Source: Patescibacteria group bacterium
GTDB taxonomy: Bacteria > Patescibacteriota > Gracilibacteria > JAHISY01
Length of the DNA: 7,134 bases
Direction: 5' to 3'
Assembly (NCBI GenBank): GCA_018817365.1
Contig: JAHISY010000030.1
Coordinates: 1-7,134, forward strand
Shown here: piece by piece, positions 1-5,128 of the stretch
Position numbering within the stretch: the first letter of the stretch is position 1
Layout: each line of letters begins with the position of its first letter
The notes under the pieces: generated by a model
What the model was told of the DNA's origin: nothing
What the model saw: only the letters and a program-made list of their open reading frames with translations
Database searches by the model: none
Translations under genes and position numbers: made by a program

Positions 1-297
1 TATTTCAAATGTGCTCTTTTCTTCGGACCCTATAAATTCAGACACACTAAAAGTGTAATCATAAATTTGTTTTTTATTTTTCCAAAAGATAAATCCAATA
101 TTAACTTTTTGTAAGAGTCTCTCTTTATCAGAATTAGAAATATCAATATTGATTCTCAATATATCATCTTCCATCTTCGTATCAATGATTTTAATACCAA
201 CATTCTTTGGAGCCGACAATAGACTGTCAATCTTTTCCCGTATTATTCGGCTACAATAATTAATAGTGTTCGGAATGGATTCGATAGCATTAAACAT
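1..297 (-). CDS. Hypothetical protein, N-terminal part (runs off window start)
   Basis: An open frame of 99 codons runs from an ATG at 297-295 to the first base of the window with no stop, so the C-terminus is outside. The protein starts MFNAIESIPNTINYCSRIIR. I do not recognise the family. The first ~35 residues look helical. The rest alternates hydrophobic and polar residues and looks beta-rich (around residues 35-52 and 66-88, the latter with a Phe-Trp-Lys stretch). No signal peptide or membrane segment is visible. Support for a real gene: the full-length open frame in very AT-rich DNA, and a consensus promoter just upstream (320-347). No Shine-Dalgarno is present in the short A/T leader. 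A hand count of bases 1-240 gives about 29% G+C, far below dnaJ or the RNase J gene, which could mean recent acquisition. Function unknown. Confidence 0.75.
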   Translation of the reverse strand, partial: MFNAIESIPNTINYCSRIIREKIDSLLSAPKNVGIKIIDTKMEDDILRINIDISNSDKERLLQKVNIGFIFWKNKKQIYDYTFSVSEFIGSEEKSTFEI

Positions 298-319
298 TTT
301 GAAAAAAATTAAAAACTTA

Positions 320-347
320 ATTTTATACAAAAAAAATCTTCTGTCAA
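320..347 (-). promoter_or_regulatory. Promoter for the unknown gene at 1-297
   Basis: On the minus strand a perfect -35 box TTGACA (347-342) is followed after 16 bases by a -10 box TAAAAT (325-320). Transcription would start near 313, leaving a leader of about 15 bases with no Shine-Dalgarno. The spacing and both hexamers fit a housekeeping sigma factor. The rest of the gap between this gene and the Hsp20 gene (298-436) shows no other feature. Confidence 0.7.
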
Positions 348-436
348 GCTAATCGGTAAACCCAAAACCGCCCATAGACGAAGCAAATTTCGCACCCCAT
401 GGGATTTTGACAAATAAGCCTCAAGCCCGCTCACGA

Positions 437-868
437 TTATTTCTTTATCTTTACTTTTACTTTCTTGCCGTCTTTTCCGGAAACTTCTTTTTTTGGAACA
501 GTGATTGTGAGTACGCCATTTTCGCATTTGGCTTCAATTTTTTCAGCTTGCACCGCGGCTGGCAGAGGAATCACGCGAGAAAAAGACCCGCGCTGGATTT
601 GCTTCGAATAATAATTTTTCTTTTTAACTTCGTGCTCCTCCTCCCGCGAGCCGCTCACGCTGAGATGATTATCTTCAATGTGGATGTCCAGCTTCTCGGG
701 ATCGATTCCGGGAATTTGCATTTTGGCAATTACATTTTTTCCCTCCTCAAAAATATCCACCGCCAAATCCCAGCTTGCGCGACCGCGCCGCCACGGGAAT
801 GTGAGAAAATCATCTTCAAAAAAACGGTCTAGACCGCGAAAAGGTTCGAAACGAATGATGTCAGTCAT
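437..868 (-). CDS. hsp20: Small heat-shock protein, Hsp20/alpha-crystallin family
   Basis: This 143-residue protein has typical Hsp20 length. Hsp20 proteins are ATP-independent cytoplasmic holdases that bind unfolding proteins and pass them to the DnaK/DnaJ system. A short N-terminal arm (1-32, Phe/Arg-rich) precedes the alpha-crystallin domain (about 33-127). That domain contains a QIPGIDPEKLDI segment (51-62), a GSFSR strand (94-98) and the family signature A-x-x-E-N-G-V-L-T-I-T-V-P-K (113-126). The C-terminal tail is lysine-rich (VKVKIKK); its alternating V/I residues resemble the I-x-I oligomer contact. ATG 866-868 is chosen because a near-perfect Shine-Dalgarno (AGGAGGTGA) lies 7 bases upstream. 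The gene is divergent from dnaJ, consistent with shared stress control. It ends in TAA. Confidence 0.96.
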   Translation of the reverse strand: MTDIIRFEPFRGLDRFFEDDFLTFPWRRGRASWDLAVDIFEEGKNVIAKMQIPGIDPEKLDIHIEDNHLSVSGSREEEHEVKKKNYYSKQIQRGSFSRVIPLPAAVQAEKIEAKCENGVLTITVPKKEVSGKDGKKVKVKIKK

Positions 869-875
869 TTTTTAT

Positions 876-886
876 TCACCTCCTTT
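876..886 (-). promoter_or_regulatory. Strong Shine-Dalgarno of the Hsp20 gene
   Basis: The minus strand reads AAAGGAGGTGA here, an extended complement of the 16S rRNA 3' end, 7 bases before the ATG. It fixes the start codon. It contrasts with dnaJ, RNase J, ParA and RecX, none of which shows a comparable site. Confidence 0.85.
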
Positions 887-912
887 CTTTTTAAGTTTTC
901 GATTGCAGATAA

Positions 913-940
913 ATTTTAGCTGCCGGAAAAAGAATTGCAA
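913..940 (-). promoter_or_regulatory. Probable Hsp20 promoter
   Basis: On the minus strand TTGCAA (940-935) is followed by a 16-base spacer and TAAAAT (918-913), inside the motif AGCTAAAAT. Transcription would start near 906, giving a leader of about 38 bases that contains the strong Shine-Dalgarno. The -10 matches those proposed for dnaJ and ParA. No CIRCE inverted repeat (HrcA operator) is seen in the 869-1098 intergenic region. Confidence 0.5.
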
Positions 941-1064
941 GAACTATGCCGTCGGTATTTTTCGATTAAACTGAAACTTTTAAATTAACTTTGTATTTCG
1001 CTAGATTTTATTTTCAAGTGGTGCAATTGATACTTGAATTTTCCATACTAACCAAACAATCCTC

Positions 1065-1089
1065 CGCTAAAATATTTTCCTGCTAAAAT
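1065..1089 (+). promoter_or_regulatory. Two GCTAAAAT -10 elements upstream of dnaJ
   Basis: The motif GCTAAAAT occurs twice, 16 bases apart (1066-1073 and 1082-1089). The second copy is preceded by T (TGCTAAAAT), giving an extended -10. No good -35 lies at the expected distance from either. If the second is used, transcription would begin about 1096-1099, at or next to the dnaJ ATG, so the message would be leaderless or nearly so. This fits the absence of a Shine-Dalgarno before dnaJ. Inferred from sequence only. Confidence 0.45.
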
Positions 1090-1098
1090 TGCGCGGAA

Positions 1099-2232
1099 AT
1101 GGCAAAAGATTATTACAAAATTCTCGGCATCGAACGTGGCGCGAGCGAAGCGGAAATCAAAAAAGCTTTTCGCTCTGCCGCGCGGAAATACCATCCCGAT
1201 CAGGCAAAGGGCGACAAAAAAGAAGCGGAGCAAAAATTCAAAGAAAGTTCGGAAGCCTACGAGGTGCTCGGCGACAAACAAAAACGAGCGAATTACGATC
1301 GGTTCGGTTCGGCAGAAGCAGGATTCGGCGGAAAGGGCGCCGGCTTCGGCGGAGGAGGGTTTGACTTCTCAGGAGTGAAATTTGATTTCGGCGGAGGCGG
1401 AGAAAGCGGATTCGGAGATATTTTCGAAACTTTTTTCGGCGGCAACGGAAGGGGCGGCAAAACGCGCGGCCCGATGCGCGGCGCGGATATTGAAGCGCGC
1501 GTGCGCGTGAAATTTGAAGACGCGATTTTTGGAACGACGGCTGAATTCAAACTCGATCGGCTCGTGAAATGCGAGCGCTGCCGCGGCAACGGGGCAGAGC
1601 CCGGATCGAAAATTTCAGACTGCCGAAAATGCAACGGCACCGGCGAAATCTCGACCACCCGCCAAACAATTTTCGGAACGATGCAACACTCCACCGTCTG
1701 TCCAGACTGCGGCGGCGAGGGCAAAACTTTTGAAAAAAAATGCGGCAGCTGCCATGGCACCGGTCGCGCGCGGAAGAGCGAGAAAATCAAAGTGAAAATT
1801 CCCGCGGGCGTGGAGAGCGGAGCGGTGATTCGGCTGGCGGGGCAGGGCGAAGCGGGAGCGAAAGGCGGACAGAGCGGAGATCTTTTCATCCATATGATGA
1901 TCGAACCTTCCCGCGAATTCGAGCGGCGCGGCGCGGATATTTTTTCCACGCAAAAAATCAGTTTCATCCAAGCTGCCCTCGGAGATGAGATTGCGGTGAA
2001 AACCGTACACGGAAATGTGAAGTTGAATATTCCAGCAGGCACGCAGTCGCACACGAATTTCAAAATCAAAAATTACGGATCGCCGAAATTACATTCGAGC
2101 GAAAAAGGAGATCATCTCGTGAAAATTTTGGTGGAAATCCCAAAAAAGCTCTCGCGAAAAGAGAAAGAACTTCTCGAGGCTTTGGCGAAAGAAGGCGGTC
2201 TGAAAATAAAGAAGGGTGGGATTTTTGGGTAA
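1099..2232 (+). CDS. dnaJ: Chaperone protein DnaJ (Hsp40)
   Basis: This is a full-length type I DnaJ of 377 residues. DnaJ delivers unfolded clients to DnaK and stimulates its ATPase in the cytoplasm. The J domain (about 4-69) has the essential HPD tripeptide at 32-34. A Gly/Phe-rich linker spans about 73-122. The zinc-binding domain carries four CxxCxGxG repeats at 158-165, 175-182, 201-208 and 215-222, all cysteines intact. The C-terminal client-binding domains follow (about 225-360), with a conserved GDHLVKI stretch. The ATG is fixed by the canonical start AKDYYKILGI. No Shine-Dalgarno precedes it, and an extended -10 lies 9 bases upstream. dnaK and grpE are not in the window; the divergent neighbour is Hsp20. 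The gene is visibly GC-richer than ParA or the gene at 1-297. Confidence 0.98.
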   Translation: MAKDYYKILGIERGASEAEIKKAFRSAARKYHPDQAKGDKKEAEQKFKESSEAYEVLGDKQKRANYDRFGSAEAGFGGKGAGFGGGGFDFSGVKFDFGGGGESGFGDIFETFFGGNGRGGKTRGPMRGADIEARVRVKFEDAIFGTTAEFKLDRLVKCERCRGNGAEPGSKISDCRKCNGTGEISTTRQTIFGTMQHSTVCPDCGGEGKTFEKKCGSCHGTGRARKSEKIKVKIPAGVESGAVIRLAGQGEAGAKGGQSGDLFIHMMIEPSREFERRGADIFSTQKISFIQAALGDEIAVKTVHGNVKLNIPAGTQSHTNFKIKNYGSPKLHSSEKGDHLVKILVEIPKKLSRKEKELLEALAKEGGLKIKKGGIFG

Positions 2233-2239
2233 AAAATCC
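2219..2239. other. Small hairpin over the dnaJ stop codon
   Basis: GGATTTTT (2219-2226) and AAAAATCC (2232-2239) form an 8-bp stem with a 5-base loop, spanning the dnaJ stop. No T-tract follows on the plus strand, so it is not a classical terminator. Its A/T-rich stem makes it weak. From here to 2303 I see nothing else. Confidence 0.3.
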
Positions 2240-2303
2240 AAACACAAGAAAGAGCCGCCGAGAATGAGATTATGCAAAATGAATTGCGATTCTTCCCGAC
2301 GGT

Positions 2304-2473
2304 TTAGCCGCCACTTAAGTTAAAGAAAAAGAAAATGTATGCTCCCTGTATGATGTTTATTGCTATTAGAAGTAGATTTACTGCTAGTAGCAACCCTAGA
2401 GTCTCCGCCCGGCGGGCGGAGGATTCTAAGTCTTCAACCCTCTCTTCAAGGGTCTTTTTTTTATTTTTTTCAT
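2304..2473 (-). CDS. Small coiled-coil membrane protein, start and body in different frames
   Basis: A strong Shine-Dalgarno (AAAGGAG) lies 6 bases before an ATG (2473-2471) that opens into A7-T-A8. In the ATG frame the product stops after 15 residues (MKKIKKRPLKRGLKT). Reading one base back after the A-run, or adding one A, gives a 56-residue protein. It has a Lys-rich N-terminus, then a charged amphipathic helix with perfect heptad spacing (L9, V13, L16, A20, A23). A hydrophobic segment follows from about 26 to 51 (LGLLLAVNLLLIAINII, then Gly-Ala-Tyr-Ile and four Phe), ending NLSGG before TAA at 2306-2304. No start codon exists in the body frame after its upstream stop. The shift could be a homopolymer sequencing error, transcriptional slippage or programmed -1 frameshifting. 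Family not recognised. The gene lies antisense to the region below dnaJ. The product is probably a single-pass inner-membrane protein that may oligomerise. Confidence 0.6.
2397..2428. other. GC-rich hairpin inside the small membrane-protein gene
   Basis: CTCCGCCC (2403-2410) and GGGCGGAG (2414-2421) form a perfect 8-bp stem with a GGC loop. It is extended by TAGAGT (2397-2402) pairing with ATTCTA (2423-2428), with one bulged G at 2422 and one G-T pair. On the minus strand it encodes the SSARRAE part of the coiled coil. It may be simply coding sequence, or it may affect transcription or translation. Confidence 0.5.
2437..2462 (+). terminator. Possible intrinsic terminator downstream of dnaJ
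   Basis: On the plus strand ACCCT (2437-2441) and AGGGT (2449-2453) make a 5-bp stem with a 7-base loop, followed by C and eight T (2455-2462). It lies about 205 bases after the dnaJ stop, behind the stronger hairpin at 2397-2428. The same DNA on the minus strand is the A8 run and first codons of the small membrane-protein gene, so the match may be incidental. The stem is short. Confidence 0.35.
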
Positions 2474-2479
2474 TTTTTT

Positions 2480-2486
2480 CTCCTTT
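2480..2486 (-). promoter_or_regulatory. Shine-Dalgarno of the small membrane-protein gene
   Basis: The minus strand reads AAAGGAG, 6 bases before the ATG at 2473-2471, an ideal position. It is the main argument that translation starts here although the ATG frame closes after 15 codons. Its first two bases lie in the inverted repeat at 2485-2567. Confidence 0.6.
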
Positions 2487-2567
2487 GTTGAGGCGGCTTC
2501 AGAAATCTGAAAACCGCCGATTAAAAATTAATGACTGTTTTCAAAAATTTCTGAAAGACCTCAACAA
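2485..2567. repeat. Long imperfect inverted repeat in the leader of the small gene
   Basis: The left arm (2485-2513) and right arm (2538-2567) share three perfectly complementary blocks: TTGTTGAGG with CCTCAACAA, TTCAGAAAT with ATTTCTGAA, and TGAAAA with TTTTCA. Small internal loops separate them, and the terminal loop is 24 bases and itself holds the palindrome ATTAAAAATTAAT. A competing smaller hairpin within the left half pairs GGCGG (2492-2496) with CCGCC (2514-2518) and TTCAG (2498-2502) with CTGAA (2507-2511). On the minus strand the long stem ends at the ribosome-binding site, so the alternative folds could gate translation. No T-run follows on either strand, so it is not an obvious terminator. 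Confidence 0.65.
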
Positions 2568-2604
2568 GTTCCGTAATTTCAAAGAGCGAATTAACTTTAA
2601 AAAG

Positions 2605-2634
2605 AGATAACTCTAACTCTCTCTCGTTTGTCAA
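2605..2634 (-). promoter_or_regulatory. Possible promoter for the small membrane-protein gene
   Basis: A perfect -35 TTGACA (2634-2629, minus strand) is followed after 18 bases by a poor -10 (TTATCT, 2610-2605). The leader would be about 125 bases and would contain the whole inverted repeat. The weak -10 limits confidence and could indicate activator dependence. Confidence 0.4.
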
Positions 2635-2642
2635 GCCCCGAT

Positions 2643-2795
2643 TTAGACTTTTTGTAAACTTTTTTGAGCTTCTACTGCACTTCTCAACTCTCCGTCTCTA
2701 CCTCACTTCTTCAATTTTCTAAACTCCTGCTTCGCCTCAATCAAATCTCCGTCTCTGCTTCCCTTCTTCAATTTTTCAAACTCCTGCTTCGCCAT
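2643..2795 (-). pseudogene. Decayed repeat-containing small coding sequence
   Basis: From an ATG at 2795-2793 the minus strand encodes 30 residues (MAKQEFEKLKKGSRDGDLIE, then AKQEFRKLKK) to a TGA at 2705-2703. The same frame then stays open for 19 more codons (GRDGELRSAVEAQKSLQKV) to TAA at 2645-2643. The two halves are an in-frame 19-residue repeat (57 bases). The TGA stands where the first copy has a GGA glycine codon, a single base change. This pattern fits a nonsense-mutated or dead gene rich in charged helices. Against a live gene: the only Shine-Dalgarno-like bases (GAGGG) touch the ATG and lie in a perfect hairpin. The family is not recognised. It may also be chance reading of a noncoding repeat. 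Confidence 0.3.
2689..2793. repeat. Two-copy tandem repeat, 57-base period
   Basis: Copies at 2689-2736 and 2746-2793 both begin TCTCCGTCTCT and end AACTCCTGCTTCGCC, with a few substitutions and one small rearrangement in the T-rich middle. A 9-base linker separates them. The period is a multiple of three, which keeps the minus-strand reading frame. With only two copies and no spacers of unique sequence, it is not a CRISPR array. Confidence 0.75.
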
Positions 2796-2815
2796 CCCTC
2801 TTTTCCGAAAGAGGG
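2796..2815. repeat. Perfect palindromic hairpin beside the tandem repeat
   Basis: CCCTCTTT (2796-2803) and AAAGAGGG (2808-2815) form an 8-bp stem with a TCCG loop. It adjoins the end of the tandem repeat exactly and resembles short intergenic palindromes that recur in many bacterial genomes. No T-tract follows on either strand. Confidence 0.55.
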
Positions 2816-3200
2816 AAAAGGGCGTTATCGCGAATTTTTGAAAAGAAATTTAAAAATCCAATTTCAACCTTCCACTATCCACCATCCAGTCGGATTGCCT
2901 TGATTTTTTCTTTTACATCCGTGCTGAATTTTTCAGCAGGCATTAATTAGTGGCAGGCGGAAAATCATAGTCAATCCGTCAATCAGCCTGCCCTCCGAAG
3001 CTTGGAGTGAAGCGAAGCGGAACGGAAAGCGAAGGATGGGTGCAATCAGTGGTTCAGACAATAAGAATTTCAGCAGGCGGGTGTTAGCAAATCTCCAAAG
3101 TCCAACAGAATTTGTAAAATTGTTTAAGCCATTTTTTAAGATTTCCAAAACTAATATTTTCGCTTCACGAAGCCAGATTAAAGTTTTTGGGAGAAAATGC
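2816..3200. other. Intergenic stretch with palindromes and no intact gene
   Basis: I find no convincing gene here. Visible structure: a perfect hairpin TGCTGAA/TTCAGCA (2922-2928, 2932-2938); an inverted repeat GGCAGGC (2952-2958) with GCCTGCC (2986-2992); a direct repeat GTCAATC (2970-2976, 2978-2984) between those arms; a GAAGCG/GGAA-rich simple stretch (about 3008-3036); and a second copy of the TTCAGCAGGC motif near 3070. On the minus strand a 22-codon frame (MPAEKFSTDVKEKIKAIRLD plus GG, 2943-2875) reads like a protein start but ends at TAG and has no ribosome-binding site. The stretch looks like decayed sequence or a small repeat element. Confidence 0.45.
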
Positions 3201-3229
3201 TTGCTTTTCTTTTTTGGAAATGCTAAACT
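3201..3229 (+). promoter_or_regulatory. Probable promoter of the RNase J gene
   Basis: TTGCTT (3201-3206), a 17-base spacer and TAAACT (3224-3229), with TGC immediately before the -10, give an extended -10 promoter. Transcription would start near 3236, leaving a leader of about 23 bases that is A/T-rich and has no Shine-Dalgarno. The TGCTAAACT block is one base from the TGCTAAAAT seen before dnaJ and ParA. Confidence 0.5.
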
Positions 3230-3258
3230 TTCACCGTTTTAATAATTAACAAAAATTT

Positions 3259-5127
3259 ATGAACGACAAATTAGATAGCTGGCTAAATAAAAATGTGGGT
3301 GATGAAGTGAAGCCAAAACAACAAACTCCTCCCCGCCAAAATTTAGCTAATAAAACAAGTCAAATTAAAAAGACATTTCCTCCTCGCAAAAAATTCCACA
3401 AAGGGAAAACTGGATTCCAAAAAAATCTGCCACCGAAACGCGCGGAAAATTTCGATGAAAAAGTGCGCGTCGTCCCGCTCGGCGGACAGGAAGAAGTGGG
3501 GAGAAATATGAGCGCGATTTTTTACAAAGAAGATATTGTGATCATCGACTGCGGACTGCAATTCCCCGAGATGGACATGTTTGGTGTCGATTATGTGATT
3601 CCGGATGTGAAATTTCTCGAAGATAAAACGCATCGGCTGCGCGGAATAATTTTGACGCACGGGCATCTCGACCACATCGGCGCGCTGCAACATATCTTGC
3701 CGAAATTGAAATTCCCACCGCTTTTCGGCACACCACTCACACTCGGTCTTGTCAAAAAACGGCTCGATGAATTCGGTCTCACCTCGAAAGTTAAATTCCA
3801 CGAAATCAAAAATCCGGCGACGGAACGAATTCAGCTCGGTCGGCACTTCGAGGCGGAATTTTTTCGAGTGAACCATTCGATTCCCGACGGAGTAGGTATT
3901 TGTCTCAAAACTCCGGTCGGCAACATCGTCCACACCGGCGATTTCAAATTTGATTTCACGCCTGCTGATGGATTGAAATGCGACTTCGGCAAAATCGCAG
4001 AGATTGGTCGTCGAGGCGTGTTGCTTGCGTTCGCGGATTCTACGAATGCGGAAAGACCGGGCTACACTATTTCCGAAAAAGTAATAAACGAAAATCTCGC
4101 GAAGACAATTTTGGAGGCGAAGGGGCGGATAATTTTGGCGACTTTTTCAAGTTTGATCGGCAGAATCCAAAACATCGTAAATGCGGCAAACCGCAGCGGA
4201 CGCAAGGTTTTCGCGAGCGGAAGATCAATGATTGTGAATCTCGAAATGGCGGAAAAGTTGGGGTATTTGAAGGCCCCGCAGGGACTCATTCGTCCGCTGA
4301 AAAAAGGAGTGAAATTGAACGAGATGCCGCCGAACAAAGTTTTGATTCTCTGCACCGGAAGCCAGGGCGAGGAACTTTCCGCGCTCACGCGGATTTCGCT
4401 CGGCGAGCATCAGACGATTCGAATTCGCGAGGGCGACACTATCATTTTTTCCTCAACGCCAATCATTGGGAATGAGCGAGCCGTGGTGAGCGTGACGAAT
4501 AATTTGCTCCGTCTCGGCGCGCGGGTAATCACGAATAAAAATCTCGATGTCCACACCTCCGGTCATGCAAGTCAGGAAGATTTGAAACTAATGCACGCGC
4601 TGCTAAAACCAAAATTTCTCGTGCCGGTTCACGGCGAACTTCACATGCGCTGCGCGCACCGCGATCTTGCAAAAGCGGTGGGGATGGACGAGAGCAATAT
4701 TTTGCTACTCGACAACGGCGACATTCTCGAACTCGCACCGAATGCAATTGTGCGGAAATCGAAATCAAAAGTGCGCGTGAATAATATTTTGATCGACGGT
4801 CTCGGCGTGGGCGACATCGGAACTTCGGTCCTCCGCGAGCGGCAAATCATGAGCGAAAACGGAATTGTCGCGATTGTTTTCAAGGCCTATAAACAGAGCG
4901 GCAAACTTGTCGGCGCACCAGATATTATTTCAAGAGGTTTCGTTTATATGAAAGAGTCCAGTGCCATCGTGGAAGAAACGAAGAAAGTGGCGATGAAAGC
5001 TTACGAAGAGGTCGGACGGAAAGATTACAAAGAAGTGCGCAAAGAAGTAGCGCGCGCGGTCGCGAAATTCATTCGACAAAGAATCGACCGCGAACCGCTG
5101 ATTTTGCCTTATACGATTGAGATTTAA
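3259..5127 (+). CDS. rnj: Ribonuclease J
   Basis: This 622-residue protein is an RNase J, a metallo-beta-lactamase/beta-CASP nuclease with endonuclease and 5'-3' exonuclease activity in mRNA decay and rRNA maturation. Residues 1-67 are a Lys/Pro/Gln-rich, probably disordered extension. The catalytic core starts at VRVVPLGGQEEVGRNM (69-84). Metal and active-site motifs are intact: THGHLDH (133-139), H206 in NHSIPDG, D228 in HTGDFKFD. FADSTNAERPGYTISE, SSTPIIGNE, HTSGHAS (432-438) and VHGE (457-460) mark the beta-CASP part. The last ~110 residues are the family's C-terminal domain. The ATG is followed by a plausible extension; no internal start in a better context was found, and no Shine-Dalgarno precedes it. 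The stop lies one base from the convergent ParA gene's stop. Very secure apart from the exact start. Confidence 0.97.
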   Translation: MNDKLDSWLNKNVGDEVKPKQQTPPRQNLANKTSQIKKTFPPRKKFHKGKTGFQKNLPPKRAENFDEKVRVVPLGGQEEVGRNMSAIFYKEDIVIIDCGLQFPEMDMFGVDYVIPDVKFLEDKTHRLRGIILTHGHLDHIGALQHILPKLKFPPLFGTPLTLGLVKKRLDEFGLTSKVKFHEIKNPATERIQLGRHFEAEFFRVNHSIPDGVGICLKTPVGNIVHTGDFKFDFTPADGLKCDFGKIAEIGRRGVLLAFADSTNAERPGYTISEKVINENLAKTILEAKGRIILATFSSLIGRIQNIVNAANRSGRKVFASGRSMIVNLEMAEKLGYLKAPQGLIRPLKKGVKLNEMPPNKVLILCTGSQGEELSALTRISLGEHQTIRIREGDTIIFSSTPIIGNERAVVSVTNNLLRLGARVITNKNLDVHTSGHASQEDLKLMHALLKPKFLVPVHGELHMRCAHRDLAKAVGMDESNILLLDNGDILELAPNAIVRKSKSKVRVNNILIDGLGVGDIGTSVLRERQIMSENGIVAIVFKAYKQSGKLVGAPDIISRGFVYMKESSAIVEETKKVAMKAYEEVGRKDYKEVRKEVARAVAKFIRQRIDREPLILPYTIEI

Positions 5128-5128
5128 A

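Noticed and set aside
407..412. TTGACA on the plus strand near the end of the Hsp20 gene
   Set aside because: No -10 box at a suitable distance and no plus-strand gene downstream.
1293..2069. Long minus-strand open frame (258 codons) opposite dnaJ
   Set aside because: It is proline/serine-rich with no family features and mirrors the GC-rich codons of dnaJ; dnaJ itself is certain.
2335..2610. Plus-strand open frame of 91 codons with a Phe-rich stretch
   Set aside because: Antisense of the small membrane-protein gene and its leader; the Phe run simply reflects T-tracts, and there is no Shine-Dalgarno.
2703..2705. TGA read as glycine (genetic code 25)
   Set aside because: More than 5 kb of real coding sequence, including the very glycine-rich DnaJ, contains no in-frame TGA, and recX ends plausibly at TGA.
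2689..2793. CRISPR array
   Set aside because: Only two copies with a 9-base linker and no spacers; the repeat unit is too long and diverged.
2933..3148. Minus-strand open frame of 71 codons in the repeat region
   Set aside because: No ribosome-binding site; it runs through palindromes and simple repeats and has no recognisable domain.
3343..3933. Minus-strand open frame of 196 codons opposite RNase J
   Set aside because: A shadow of the conserved RNase J core; no recognisable domain and no ribosome-binding site.
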